A DNA stretch of 64,000 bases from Gordionus sp. m RMFG-2023 (GCF_954871325.1 NC_088775.1:91146805-91210804), one strand, 5' to 3'; shown: positions 29,075-42,498, counted from the first letter of the stretch. Numbers and translations: made by a program. Notes: a model not told the origin generated them from the sequence alone.

Positions 29075-30517
29075 ATGAAGACTATTTTAGGTAATTGTTC
29101 TAAGGACATAGTATTGTCGTTTGCTGAAAAGAGACTCAACTTATCATCCTACATTATGATTCTCGTATACATTGTGGGAGCGCTACTATTGTTTATAGGT
29201 GTGATAGGAAATTCTGTCATTGCGTGCATCATCAGAGGCCTCAACAGTAAAACGATGCACGACTTCTATCTCCGACACTTCCTTACATTCACCGCTTTGG
29301 CCTGCTCCTTCGATCTCGTGAACAGTTTGGAATGGTTCCGATATATATTTAAACACAAATATTCCCTTTCAAAAAGCTGGGTGATTTACATTAGTCGGTA
29401 CAATAGATCATTATACTGGATATTTACCCAGGCTTCTGGATTAACTCTATGCATGCTGCTATTGGATAGGTACGTTGCGATTCTACTTCCGCTGAAATAC
29501 AGGTCTTACCAAAATAAAAAACGTTTACTGAAGATTTTACCGTACATATTTTTGATCCTGGTGTCCATCTTTTGCTTTGGAGGAGACTTTTGGTACGATG
29601 TCATCGAGTGTTACGAAGAATCCTTAAATCGTACCGTTTACTATAGGGGTAAGCCTCGATCCTTTTCTCGGAATAAAAGTCGAATGATAATCGATATCCT
29701 AAACGAGATTCTGTTATCAATCGTGCCAACATTGATAATGCTGTACCTAGCTCTACGCATAACGCTGTCCCTGAGGCGATTTTTAAAGAGGAAGCGTCAA
29801 GTGCTCACGGATCACGAGATTTTGGTGACTACAAGACAAAATGGAGTAAAGAGTTTTTATCGCTTATCTCGATTTAGTCTTCGAGACGATATCAAAGTTA
29901 ATTCACGTGACCATAATAATGTTGATGAACCCCGAATTTCAAACATTAATCTCGACAAAAGACACAGTAAATTAACATTTTTTAGTTTTTCTAACAACGC
30001 AGGAAAGCCGAATATTAACATTTCATCCATAATATTTTTCGTTTTATTCTTTATATGTTATACGCCGACCAGTGTAACTGTCTTTTTAAGGCATTACTTG
30101 GTTTTTAGAGATAAAATTACCTTACAAAGGTACGTGAACAATTGCGCCGAAAATAAAGCAATCATAAATTCGACTACCCATTCGAAAGAAGTGAAAACTA
30201 GTCATAGTTATCTAGACATGGAATACAACAATTTGCCTGCCACTTTTAACATGATAAATGGCAAATCTAATCTTTCCATTAATACTAGCTCCTTGCTCAA
30301 TGATAAAGACACCTGTGTAACGAACCACTTTAATACTGGGAAAGCTTTAGAGTCCTTATATAGTTCTGAAATGTATTTGGAAAATCTAGATAATTTGTAC
30401 ATATCTCTCGTTTTTTGCGTAGCGTTAATTACCGACAAGAGAATCCTAAAGAAATTCAAACAAGGCTCACGTGCATTATTACGCTCAATAAAGAACATAT
30501 ATTTTAGAGGAAGATGA
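29075..30517 (+). CDS. Rhodopsin-like 7TM receptor paralog (480 aa)
   Basis: Only plus-strand member. The start is the ATG giving MKTILGNCSKD; the open frame extends upstream without an ATG. Landmarks: GVIGNS in TM1, ACSFD in TM2, LLLDRYVAI closing TM3, GGDFWYDVIECYEESLNRT across the TM4 end and ECL2, IVPTLIMLYL in TM5, CYTPTSV in TM6, ECL3 with sequons NST, NLS and NTS and two Cys, and TM7 LYISLVFCVALITDKRI with no NPxxY. The C-terminus IKNIYFRGR pairs it with the gene at 24311. It acts, by family, at the plasma membrane; ligand unknown. An AATAAA follows the stop within 10 bases, too close to be a convincing poly(A) signal. Confidence 0.88.
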   Translation: MKTILGNCSKDIVLSFAEKRLNLSSYIMILVYIVGALLLFIGVIGNSVIACIIRGLNSKTMHDFYLRHFLTFTALACSFDLVNSLEWFRYIFKHKYSLSKSWVIYISRYNRSLYWIFTQASGLTLCMLLLDRYVAILLPLKYRSYQNKKRLLKILPYIFLILVSIFCFGGDFWYDVIECYEESLNRTVYYRGKPRSFSRNKSRMIIDILNEILLSIVPTLIMLYLALRITLSLRRFLKRKRQVLTDHEILVTTRQNGVKSFYRLSRFSLRDDIKVNSRDHNNVDEPRISNINLDKRHSKLTFFSFSNNAGKPNINISSIIFFVLFFICYTPTSVTVFLRHYLVFRDKITLQRYVNNCAENKAIINSTTHSKEVKTSHSYLDMEYNNLPATFNMINGKSNLSINTSSLLNDKDTCVTNHFNTGKALESLYSSEMYLENLDNLYISLVFCVALITDKRILKKFKQGSRALLRSIKNIYFRGR

Positions 30518-31150
30518 AAAATAAAAAATTAATCATTTCTCTATTTCAGTCACTTTTTTGCGTTTATAAAAATTTAAATTAAATATAACGTTTTTTTTGT
30601 AATGATGAAGATAATATTTTCTGTATCTGTTGCTAATGCTTACCAATAAATAGTTGCAATCTTGCTAAAATAAAATAGTGATTGTAATTAGTTTTTCTTT
30701 GGATTATGGCGATAAAATTATCTGGTAAACATCTCAATTGTTCCTCCTTAATATGATGATTTTTCCCAAATGGGAACTTATTTTTTTTTTGGGTAAAAAT
30801 TGTGAAAGATTTTTACTCGATTGTTTGTTACTAAATTCGAACAAAATTTTTTTATCAAATTAATTTTTTTTTGATTTCTCAATACAAATATATATTATTT
30901 TCATAGTATTTTTAATTTTTTAAACTAAAATATATTTAAAAAAAGGGAGTATAGGTAATATATAATTTATAAGGTGAACTTTCAATGTAACAAGTTATAC
31001 GTTTTCAAGCATATCTTAAAACTAGTTACAACTTAACTTTAAGAAAGTGGCCAATTACGTTTTCAAAGCAATAAGGAGATGTAACTTGTAACTGTAAATA
31101 GTTTCATTTCTCAAAATTAACCCAATTAAAATGCACTCTATATTATTTAT
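30518..31150. repeat. Inverted-duplication arm, receptor 3' flank
   Basis: Matches the reverse complement of about 23510-24310: GAGGAAGATGAAAAATAAAA at the stop, AAATTAAATATAACG, CCCAAATGGGAACTTA, and TTTCAATGTAACAAGTTATA. It has no coding content. Confidence 0.7.
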
Positions 31151-34100
31151 TTGTGAAGTAAAACATTATATAAATTGATTTCTTATGACAAATCAAAATG
31201 AAAATCAAAAAGATAAAATCGACGAAACGTATATTAAAAAGCAAATAAATATATAATCTTGTCGTATTTAATCAACTTATTGACAGAATAAAAATTTCTG
31301 TAATTAGAGATTGAGCTAAGTAAACTAAATTCAGATATCACAGATGCCAAGGAACCTTTGGCTTTGAATAAAGTCGTGAGAACAAGCTCTTATTCTCGAA
31401 GGAAAGGAAGCCGATCCTAAAAATTACAACGGTAAATTTAATTAAATACAGAGTGGCTTTTATCGAAAAAAAAGGATAATGTTAATAATAACAAAAATAA
31501 TGATTATAGATTCCAATAATAAAATGTAAATTATGATAGTGATAACATGACTCTAATAGATTATCCCAATGACATATAATATATTATAATAATTATTCTC
31601 AATTTTAAAAACTATATATATTTTCTAATTTTTTTAAAAATGAAAGCTACAAATAATATAATGTTATCCTAATTTTATGATCCAATTTGATGTTATTTTA
31701 AAAAAGAATGGGTAACCAAAATGGCGTCTCCAGCTGTTTTTCAGTTGATATAGCAAAGGTCACATTTAAAAAATATACTACTTACTGACATAACCATCTT
31801 AAATTATATGGAAAAATATACTTTCTATCAACGTTGAAATACTAAATACAAAAATTGTTAAAAGATACTTTCCAATATGGATTATGATACAGATACATCG
31901 TCTAAAAATGTATCTATTTAAAAGTTACAATTTTTATTCTAATTTTTATGTAAATGGTATGCATGATGCCAAATTTAGGATTATATTGTTCGAATTTCGA
32001 ATTGAATCTAAAAAATTAAATTTTTTAATAAGCCGTTATAACTTATAATATAAAGATGGTTAGATTTCAATAATTCGTATAATTAAATGATTATAAATGA
32101 TTGTTAGATTTTAATAATAAAACAATGTCAAAATTTTTATCACCGTTTATCTGTAGAGACATTTAGATCCATATGATAGTGCGCACAAAGTGAGCGTTTA
32201 CGTTTAAATAAAAAAGTAACGCATGCGCATCCCTTGTTTAAATTGAGGTTGTCTTTTTTTTTATATTAATATCAGTGGATTCAAAATTTTATATAAGGTT
32301 CTAAAAAAAAAAGAGAAAGATTTGTCGTTTGAAAATTAATATTATCGTCTGCCTTCTTATTTCTTTAATTTTTTAAAATATTCCTTTTTTTAGGATATAG
32401 AAGTAAAGTTGTTTATATTTACATTTTTATATTAATATTTACAAAGCGAAGAATAAAAAAAAAGCAATGAAAAATATCGAACCTATTTCCGTTTTTTTTT
32501 AAAAAATGGTTGCTAACGCCAAACGGTATTTTTACCAATTTGAACGAAGCCATTTTAAATTTGTGCTTGCTGCGCAGCTTTTGAAACGCTCAATTTGTGC
32601 GCAATATTAGGCTCTTTCTATCGGGGAAATTGATTGCCTGAGTGGTTATTATTTTGATGATTGTCAAAACTTATATCACATTATTTATATCATTTAAGGA
32701 ATGTCCCAAAAATCTAATATTAAATTATTTGATTTCTTTTCAGAGATTATTTAAAAAAATATTGATCTAAATATATTATATATAAAATAAATTTATTCGA
32801 CATGTTGTCGTCATCCATAGCGTATAATAATAAAATTTGTCTGGTTTGTTTTTTGTAATGAAATAAAACCCGGACATATCAAATGAATTTAATTCAAATA
32901 TTATTAATTTTGATATTAAAAAAAGACGTAAATATAATATTATCAAAATGTATCTAAAAATAGATATAGATATCTTACAAAATTGTATCTAGATATAGCA
33001 GATACCTATATTATTTATTGTCTAGACACTTAAACAATTCTCCTTTTTTTGATATTTGTATTTGTTTGAATATTTTCAAATTTTTATTTTTAATTTTTAA
33101 ATATTTTAATTATAAGTATCTAATAAGTTTAAAAAATAAATATTTTTTAAAAAAATATCATAATATATTAAACTATATTATCATAACATCTAAGTATATA
33201 TGTATTTATTTATAAAACTTAATTCTATATAATAGCGGAGGTGGGGCTACAAGTTCCCCCCAAAAACATGAATCATTGTATTTTTAAAAAATTGTAATTG
33301 GTATATTTCGTTTTTAAAAAACAATATTTTTTAGGTTCTGATGTTAGAGGGCTCTTATTTGGTCGCCTATATATATATTTTTTTTAAAATTTATAAAGTT
33401 CCGCTTGACATATGTCCAAGGGAAAAGATAACGATAATTATTTCATCGCTTCTCAGGATTATATTTTTATAGATCTTATTAAAAAGACAAACTTCCTATC
33501 GTTAAACATTATAAGATTCTTTGAACCTTTTTCAATATGGCGATAAAAATAAATACCAGGATCTCTTAAAAAAGTTAAAACGATGGAAGTAATTAAACAT
33601 CAAAATCAATAAATACTAAGACTAGCTTGGCAGTAACCTCGTTTATTTTTAAAAAATAAATTCATTATATATATATATTTTTTTTTTACTTAAAAATTCT
33701 TATTTTTCTAGAGGATTGAACATTGTCTAATTCACTTTTATTCAATATTAAATGATAAATGCAAGAGTTTAATAGTTTATAATTAAATTTTTTTACAATT
33801 TTTCCTGGAAGACAAAATCAAAATGGGTGACGGGAAAATAATTCCCCGGGGAAAAATAAATCCAACAATTAATATTTCTTAGAAAACATTCAGGGATTAT
33901 TTTTATTCCGTGGTGTGCGCCGATGTCCCAATTGACGGCGGCGGTTTTTAAATTTTTTTTTATCGGCAATATTTATTTAAAATATTTTTTAATGAATTTA
34001 ATTTATAAATCTATTAAATTTTTTAATGAATTTAATTTATAAATTAATGTATTACATTTTTTTTATAATTTATTTGGGCCTTAACACATTTTTAACATAG

Positions 34101-34167
34101 TTTTAATTGATCATAAATAATTACCTGCTTCGCTCCAATTTCAATTTATGCATTTTCTCATCCTAAG
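31151..34167. other. Intergenic, AT-rich
   Basis: Holds a fragment of the CAATGACATATA MITE interior (GGTAACCAAAATGGCGTCTCC, 31709-31730), short TATCTAGATAC-type repeats near 31880 and 32945-33020, and long A/T tracts. I see no gene. Confidence 0.45.
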
Positions 34168-34230
<63 letters not shown>

Positions 34231-34253
34231 AAAAGAAAGAAATAAAGAAAGAA
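34168..34253. repeat. (GAAA)n microsatellite
   Basis: About 20 units, with small interruptions at the 3' end. Confidence 0.95.
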
Positions 34254-34957
34254 TAGAATAGACTAAGGAATTGTATTTGTTGAAGCTGTTGAGAAAAAAA
34301 AAGAGGAAGAAATAAATTTAATATAATATATAAAATGTCAGTTATTTTCTGACAGGGGAATTAGTGTTTCCTGGTGGAGGGGAGAAAAACGAAATGATCA
34401 CATGAGTTTTTTTTGGGTAAAGAACAATAAAAAGTTTCTTTGTGCGCGGTTTGGAGTGAAGAAGACATTATATTGGATGAAGACAGGATTGATCGGGAAG
34501 ATTTAATATTTTTATGAAATATAATGTTATATGTGGATATTTGTACGAATAAATTGGACTTGTAAAATAGTCCTTAGTTGGTAATGTTTATTGTTGATAT
34601 TTATTTAATTATTAGAAAAGGATTGTTTGGATTGTTAAGTTGTATTTTTAGAGGGAGGGGCATTCTTTTATAGTATTTTTACTCAGATCAAAGTTGCATC
34701 AACCAACAGATACAAGAAAAATTCTATTGATTTTTATTACAATTAAAACAAACTTGGAATGCGAGCAAAATACAGGGTATGAAATATAATAAGTCAGAAT
34801 TCAGATTTAGCAAAATGATAATTGCCATGATAATAAAGAGTATTTTATCGAGATTTGTGAGACATAAAGAAGTCCTTTTTAGCATTGAGTATTAATCCAG
34901 CAATGGAAAAAATTCTTTCGTTGGGTGTACTGGTTGCATGTTTAAAAAAGTTTTGCC

Positions 34958-35143
34958 GGCCCGAAATTATTTAAATATAGAAATTAATCTTTATAATCAC
35001 TTAAAATAAACTACATATGTTATAATGGCGTCTACTTTCTATAAATAAATTCAAATATTTTGTATTTTACATAAAAAAAATTAAATAAAAAAAATTGATA
35101 AATTTAAATATATTTTAAAAAAAAATCCGTGGCCCGACCCGAC
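34958..35143. mobile_element. GGCCC-rich hAT MITE, left part (split)
   Basis: GCCGGCCCGAAATTATTTAAA, the AT-rich core and GTGGCCCGACCCGAC match the family. The sequence stops exactly where the LTR begins and resumes at 42499. The outer TAGNGATCTGC terminus is not preserved. Confidence 0.7.
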
Positions 35144-35583
35144 TGATATATATATTATATATATATATAATATATTTTATATATATTTAAATTATTATTA
35201 TTAAATGATTGATATATGTCAGTTATTATAAATATATATTTTAGTTAGAAATAATATTGATTTTGTTGATATTGATTTTTTATATCGGCGCGGAAGGTTT
35301 TGGGGAATAACAAAGGAAAAACGAATGTTTTTGTATTGATGGAATTATTATTATAAAAAAATTATGATTTTGATATATTAAAAAGATATATAATATTTTA
35401 TAAAAAGATAATAAAGAAATACTTAGAAATTAATAAAAAAAAAATACTAAATAGAATATATTTAAATTGAGAGATTAAATATATATCAAGAAATATTAAG
35501 AGATTTAATATATATATTAAGAAATCTAAAATATAGAGTTATTTTAGAGTTAATAGAATAAAAATAGATAGAGTTATTTTATT
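35144..35583 (+). repeat. 5' LTR
   Basis: Begins TGATATATATATTATATAT, ends before GGTACCGATTGACC, and matches 42056-42498 almost base for base. Confidence 0.92.
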
Positions 35584-35829
35584 GGTACCGATTGACCAGG
35601 ATACGTTAACTCTTATTAGGGTGATTTTGTTAAGAGAATTTCAGAATTTATTAAAAGAAGAAAAATTCTAGGACCGGGTTCCTCAAAATTATAGTGGATT
35701 CTGGATATTTAAAAGTAAGAAAAATTTTTTTTTATTTGATTTTTAAATTACACAACGCAATAGTAGGATTTTTGGATTAAAATTAGAAAAATATAGATAA
35801 AATTTTAAATTTTGGATAATTAATGAAAT

Positions 35830-36870
35830 TATGGCTTTTTCTTTTGTTACTGTTCATAGTAAGCATGATTTTGATAAAATGCTGCAGAGTTATAAGGATC
35901 ATTTTAATAAAATATTTAATTCAAAGTTTAATAAAGTGGATGTAACTAATAATATCATTACTGCAATAATTTTTTTTGTGTTTTATGTAACTTTGATTAT
36001 AATGAAACATGCAATTAAGAAAATAAAAAGAAGATCTATTAAAAATAAAGAAAATGATATAAAAAATACTAATGCTGAAAATTTAATTTCTAAAATTTTG
36101 GTGAAATCTCCAGATGTTTCTGAGGATATCCAAAATAGCTTACATTTAATTTTGTTAGAATTAAAAAAAATAAATGATAAAAAGAATATTATGCCGGAAG
36201 AAAAATCCGAGGAAATATTAGATACTGGTGAAGTATTTAATTTGCCTCAGAATAATAATATATCAGAGGATATCAATAAAAAATTAAATTCAATAGTGAT
36301 TGAATTTAAAAAAAAAAATTTCAGAGGTTTTAATTGAGAAACCTGTTGAAATTGTAAAAAATTATAATAAAGATAATACTTTGAGACAAAGTACTGAGGA
36401 ATCTATAATAATTTTAAGTGAAATTAGAGAAATGAAAGAAAATATGAAAAATTTGTCCAAAGATGTGTTCAACTTAAAAATTAAAAATAATAATATAATT
36501 GAAAGTTGTGAACTCTGTGGAAGAAGAGGACATATCGGTAAAAATTGTTATTCAAGAGACCGAAAAATAAATGAGAATGGTAATGCAAAACCAAGTGAAA
36601 AAAATGACATAGTGTGTCATAGATGTGGTTTTGTAGGACATATAAAAAGAAATTGCATGGTGAAAGAAGCCAATTTTAAAAGTGGGTTTCCGCAAAGAAC
36701 ATCGGTAGTGTTACAACCGGTGGTTAGAAATATACAAAATCCGTCGATTAAAAATGTGGATAAAATTGAAAATTATAATACAGATCATGATAGAATGTGT
36801 TTCAAATGTGAAGAAATGGGACATATTGCTATACATTGTATTCAAAGTGTGAGTGGATTACAGTGACTAT
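35830..36870 (+). mobile_element. gag-like region of the LTR element
   Basis: The proximal part encodes a polypeptide with a hydrophobic stretch followed by a very basic segment, which is uncommon for Gag. The distal part carries three CCHC zinc knuckles of nucleocapsid type (CELCGRRGHIGKNC, CHRCGFVGHIKRNC, CFKCEEMGHIAIHC). Part of the fossil element. Confidence 0.8.
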
Positions 36871-36875
36871 ATGAT

Positions 36876-39800
36876 TTGAAAGAGAATCATATAAAAATAG
36901 ATAAATTAATTTTTGAAAATATTAAATTTTTGTGTGATTTATATAATTTTATTAAAAATTTTGTGGATATATATATTAAAATAGATAATCATCATGGGAA
37001 TGAGGATTATACATTGAAATTTAACTTGAATAAAAAGTGTTGTAATGTTGGAAATTTTTATTGTCATTTTGGTGAAATAAAAAATTTTAAATTAAACAAT
37101 AATCTGAATAAAAAGGATTATTGTAATCAAATGAGTGATATATATCCAGGGAAAATTTTAAATAAAAACAAAAATGAAATTCAGAGACTTTTAAATTCTG
37201 TGATGAATTTAGGTATGAATATTAATTATATTGACAATGAGATTAAAATAAATGTTATTCAACTCATTAAAATGCCTAAAAATTTAATAACTGAGGGAGC
37301 AAAAGAACAGAGTTCATGTCCTCATATTAATTTAAAATTTGGTGGACAAATGGTTGAAATGTTATTTGATACTGGGGCAAGTATTTCAATAATGTCTAGT
37401 GAAAATTTTTATAAATATTGGCCAAATGGTATTGTTGAGAGACAAAATATGTGTATAAATATAAAACAATTTGATGGATCTGAAATCAAAGTTTTAGGTA
37501 GAATTCAGTGGGATGTTATTTTCCATGATATTCCTATAATTTTGGATTTATGGATAGTGAATAAAAATGTTGAAACCATTATAGGTTGGGATTGGATTAT
37601 CAAATTGGGACCTCGAAATAATTATTGGGATTTATTTATCATTGATAGCGAATTGGCTAAAGAAAATGCGGAAAGAAAAATAATGGCTAATGAAGTCAGA
37701 GAAAAACTTAAAGAAAGAGAAATGAATAAATTAATGAGTGAAATGAAAGAATCTATAGTTAATAATAATATTGGCGAATATCATGAGAAAACCATGATGT
37801 ATTCAAATCCATCTGAAATCAATATTGTAGTTGATAATGATAAAAAAATTAATTATGAAATTAATGAATTTAATAGAGTTAAAAATGCTATACCTATTTT
37901 AGTTGAAAAATATGGTATAATTTTTGAGGACACATTGGGATGTCTAAATGATTATCAAGTGGATTTAAAATTAAAAGAGGGATTTTCACATTTTCACCTA
38001 TTTTCTTAGGGTGTCGTAGAGTTCCTTTTGAGTGGAAAAAGGAAATCAATGAAGAATTAGATAAATGGGTTAATGATGGTATTATTATTCCTGTGGAATA
38101 TAGTGAATGGGCTACTCCATTAGTACCTGTTAAAAAATCTAACGGAAAACTTAGATTATGTGCAGATTTTAGAGTAACACTTAACAAATGGGTTGTGGAA
38201 GTGAAATATCCATTGCCTCGAATTGAAGAAATTTTGGCAAATTTAAAAGGGGCCAAATATTTTTCAAAGGTTGATTTTTCATCAGCTTATTTACAATTGC
38301 CTTTGAAAGAAGAAATTCGTAAATTGATGACAATAACGACGCCTAAAGGATTATTTACATTTTGTAGATTACCTTTTGGGTTAAGTGTATCTGCACCGAT
38401 TTTTCAGAGAACAATGGCATCAGTTTTCCAAGGTTTGGAAGGTGTATTTTATTATATGGATGATGTGTTGATAACTGGAGTGACCCCAGAACAACATAAT
38501 CAACGTCTTGAAGAGGTTTGTTTTCAAGAGAATTCAAGATAAAGGTTTAAAAGCTAGTAAAGAGAAAAGTATTTTTGGTGTCACCGAAATAGTGTATTTG
38601 GGTCATCAAATTAATGGAATTGAAGTGAAACCTCTCGATAAAAATTTAAAAAATATTTTGAACATAAATCAGCCTAGTAATAAAGCTGAGGTACAGTCTT
38701 TTATGGGCATGATAAATTATTATCATAGATTTGTGGATAATTTTGCAAAAATCGCAGCTCCATTATATGACTTATTAAAAAAAGGTGTTAATTTTGAATG
38801 GAAAATTGAACAAAGAAATGCTTTTGAAAATTTAAAGAGAAAAATTAGTGAGGAACCAATTTTAGTGTGTTTTAACAATGATTTGGAGATAATTCTTGCA
38901 GTTGATGCATCCAATAAAGGTGTAGGAGGTGCATTATTACATGTCATTGATGGTTTAGAGAGACCAATTATTTTTTTTTCGAGAATATTTCATGAAGTTG
39001 AAACGAGGTACTCTGTTATAGAACAGGAGGCCTTAGCGATTATTTTTTTTTGGGTTGACCAAATGTCGCGAATATTTAATTGGGAAAAGATTTGTGATTT
39101 ATACCGATCACAAGCCCTTAATTCATTTGTTCAAGAAAGATAACAAAGAATTAATGATGTCTCCAAGATTACAACGGTGGTTGTTACTTGTGGGAAGTTT
39201 TAATGTTGAAATAAAATATCGGCGAGGAAGAGAAAATCATTTGCCTGATATATTATCAAGATTAGGAGCTGGTTGTGTTACTTCTGAAATAATTGATAAT
39301 ATGATTATAGATAGAGAAGATGCTTTAGTGCGTACTTTATCATATATGTTAAAAGGAGGTCCTACAACGTGGGAAGATCTCAAATATTATACTTTAAAAG
39401 ATAAAGTATTAAGACAAATAAAATTATTTTTAATGGGAAAAAAACCTTGGAAAAATAATTACAAAATATATCAAAAATTTGAAAAAGAATTATCTGTAGT
39501 GGATGATTGTTTAATGAGGGGAAATAGGGCAGTAATTCCTTTGAAAATACGTGCTAAAATAATTAATTTATTAATTACATGCAGGACATCAAGGTCAAAG
39601 TAAAATGAAATCTTGGGCTCGTGAATATGTGTGGTGGCCTGGAATGGGAAATGATATAGAAAAAATTACAAAGGAATGTGTTCCATGTAATACATGTGCC
39701 GTTATGCCCCGTAAAGAGATGGGACAAGTATGGCCAAAATCAAAGAAACCATGGGATCGTCTGCACATTGATTTTTTTGAATTGGATAAAAAATCATATT

Positions 39801-40420
39801 TTTTAGTTGTGGATTCATATTCCAAATGGATTGAATTTGAAGAGGTTCAAGGTTTAACAACTAAAGTTGTTATTAAATTATTAAAAAAATTGTGGGCTAA
39901 ATTTGGGATTCCTAAAATAATTGTGTCGGATGGTGGTCCGGCATTTATAAGTGAAAATTTCAGAGGTTTTTGTAATTCAATTAAAATTAACCATATTTTG
40001 ACTCCACCTTATCATCCTAGTTCTAATGGCCAGGCTGAAAGAATGGTAGCTATAGTGAAAAGTTGGTTAAAGAAATCTAAACAAGAGAAAAATGAAGTAT
40101 AGTATGGTTAGCCCAGTTATATTATAATAATTCAAGAAATAAAGAGGGAGTTACTCCTGTTGAATTATTTTTGGGTAGAAGAACCAGATTACCTTTAGAT
40201 TTTCTTAAATCAAAAGAGATTGATAATTTAGAATCTTATGGTAAAAGCAATATAAAATTTCCTGTGGGTCAAATTATTTGGGGAAGACTTTTTGACCATA
40301 AAAAAAATGGGAAAAAGGTATTGTTTTGGATAATATTGGGAATAAATTGTGTAATATAAAGTTTGATGATGGTACTGTAGGAGTACGTCATAATGATTTT
40401 ATTAGGGTATATGAATAAAA
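36876..40420 (+). mobile_element. pol region of the LTR element
   Basis: Recognisable in order: aspartic protease (LFDTGASISIMS), reverse transcriptase (YMDDVLITG box), RNase H (DASNKGVGGALL and YTDHKPLIHLF), integrase core (LHIDFFELD, VSDGGPAFISENF, HPSSNGQAERM). The region is interrupted several times and is annotated as a fossil. Confidence 0.9.
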
Positions 40421-41399
40421 AAAAAAATAGTAATAAATTTGTCCATAAAGACCGGAAACAAAGTTCCTATAAATCTTGAGAACAAACTTACTTTGTACTT
40501 AAACAATTTAGAGTTAAATTTATACAATTAAGTATAAATGAGAAATATAAATTAGATATTTAAAAATATATGTATAGCAAAAAAGTGAATAAACTGAGAA
40601 GAAATTAGTATAAAATAAAATACTTATTATCATTTTAGAGAAAAGTGAATAAAAAAAAAAAATTTTTGAACATGCAGATTTATGAGAAAATCTACGCTGG
40701 GTATGTATGTTACATTTTATAAAAAATTTCATAATACTCTTATAATTTAGATATGGTGATTCTAAATTTTTAATTATTGAGAGAATAATAGTAGATAATT
40801 GAAACTTTATAATATATTTTCCATATATTATGGAATTCTGTTTTTACGTGATTTAAAAATTAATTTTTAAAAAAAAAAAATGAGCATGTGTTATGAGTTT
40901 ATTGTAAAAAATATTTTTTTATGATAAGTTCGAGAATTACTTATAAAGAAAGAAAAGTAAAAAGAAACAAAATTTCTTATATGGTGATAAAAGTACAAAT
41001 AAACAAAATATTTAGTTTTTAAATAAAAACATGAGTGTGTTTTTATGAAAGTTTCTTTCTTTGTATAATTTACATAAGGGAAAATTATAAATAATGTGTA
41101 TTATAGAAATTGAAGAAATTAATGTTATATATGAATTATATAGGGATATTATTAAAAATGTTAAAAAATGTTAATTAATTAGTGATTTGTTTTTTTTTCA
41201 TTTAAGCTAATGGAAAAATAACATATAAATAAAATATATATATAAGTAAATAACTTGAATGTTGTTTATAATGGTTTTTATTTAAAAAATTACAGAATAG
41301 TAATTTACAAATTATAAATATTTAAAAAGAAAAGAAAAATTCAGTGATTATAATTTAAAAAATTAAATTTTTTTTTAAAAAATATTTATTTAAAAAAAA

Positions 41400-41990
41400 T
41401 ATATATCGTGATGAATTATAAAATTGAAACATCCGATCAAATTATTTATGTGAAAATAGTTAAAAAGAAGAGATTATTCATTAAAAAGGATAAAGCGGAT
41501 AATTATAAAAGATGCTTTAGATGCCGAAGTTTCGGACACTCCATTAAAAATTGTATGATACCAACTAAGGTATTGATGAAACAAGAGTGTAATGATTATG
41601 TGAGTGACTCGGAGGAAGTCCCTACAACCAGTTATTTTTGTGGAAAAAATAAAAATGTAATATCGGGGGATAAATATATGTAAATTATAATAAAAAAAAT
41701 GAAATTGAATCTATTCAACAATATGGTAATAAACCATGGCCTCCGCATAATTATGAAGGAAAGTTTAAAAGAACAAATAATATACAAGCTAAAAACTTGA
41801 GAGAATCAAATTTCTTGATGGAGAATAAATACAAATATTATGCTAAGATGCAAAATACCAGTGACAAGGCTACTAAGATGGGTTCAACAGTGATTAAAGT
41901 GAATGACAATATCGATTTACAAAAGAAATATATTCATATGGAGACTGAAGAAGAAGAGATGTTGAAGGAAGACAAAGATAATATATAAAT
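41400..41990 (+). mobile_element. Extra 3' coding region of the LTR element
   Basis: Downstream of integrase lies a short region coding for a basic polypeptide with one further CCHC knuckle (CFRCRSFGHSIKNC) and then a charged, Lys/Glu-rich stretch. There is no envelope-like feature such as a signal peptide or membrane anchor. It might be a duplicated piece of gag or an accessory gene. Confidence 0.55.
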
Positions 41991-42055
41991 GTAAAAATTT
42001 TCAGTTCACATATTTTTTTATTATTATCCCGTCTTGTTTTTTTTTTGGGCGGTCG

Positions 42056-42498
42056 TGATATATATATTATATATATATATAATATATTTTATATATATTT
42101 AAATTATTATTATTAAATGATTGATATATGTCAGTTATTATAAATATATATTTTAGTTAGAAATAATATTGATTTTGTTGATATTGATTTTTTATATCGG
42201 CGGGCGCGGAAGGTTTTGGGGAATAACAAAGGAAAAACGAATGTTTTTGTATTGATGGAATTATTATTATAAAAATTATGATTTTGATATATTAAAAAGA
42301 TATATAATATTTTATGAAAAGATAATAAAGAAATACTTAGAAATTAATAAAAAAAAAATACTAAATAGAATATATTTAAATTGAGAGATTAAATATATAT
42401 ACAAGAAATATTAAGAGATTTAATATATATATTAAGAAATCTAAAATATAGAGTTATTTTAGAGTTAATAGAATAAAAATAGATAGAGTTATTTTATT
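42056..42498 (+). repeat. 3' LTR
   Basis: Same sequence as the 5' LTR, with a few small differences, including four extra bases in the GC-rich CGGCGGGCGCGG string. Confidence 0.92.

Larger units (their letters stand above)
35144..42498 (+). mobile_element. Ty3/gypsy-type LTR retrotransposon (broken)
   Basis: A 7.36-kb element with two LTRs of about 440 bp that differ at only a handful of positions, so the insertion is young. Order of parts: 5' LTR, probable primer-binding site beginning TGGTACCGATTGACC, gag-like region with CCHC knuckles, protease, reverse transcriptase, RNase H, integrase, an extra downstream region with another CCHC knuckle, 3' LTR. The RT-RNase H-integrase order marks Ty3/gypsy, and the RT text resembles the Mag-like lineage. 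The coding part is interrupted about six times; one or two of these could be family-typical gag-pol frameshift or read-through, so I treat it as a fossil. It is inserted in a hAT MITE. No clear short target duplication is visible. Confidence 0.93.

Noticed and set aside
41400-41990. Envelope gene of the LTR element
   Set aside because: The region has a CCHC knuckle and charged sequence but no signal peptide, membrane anchor or other envelope feature.
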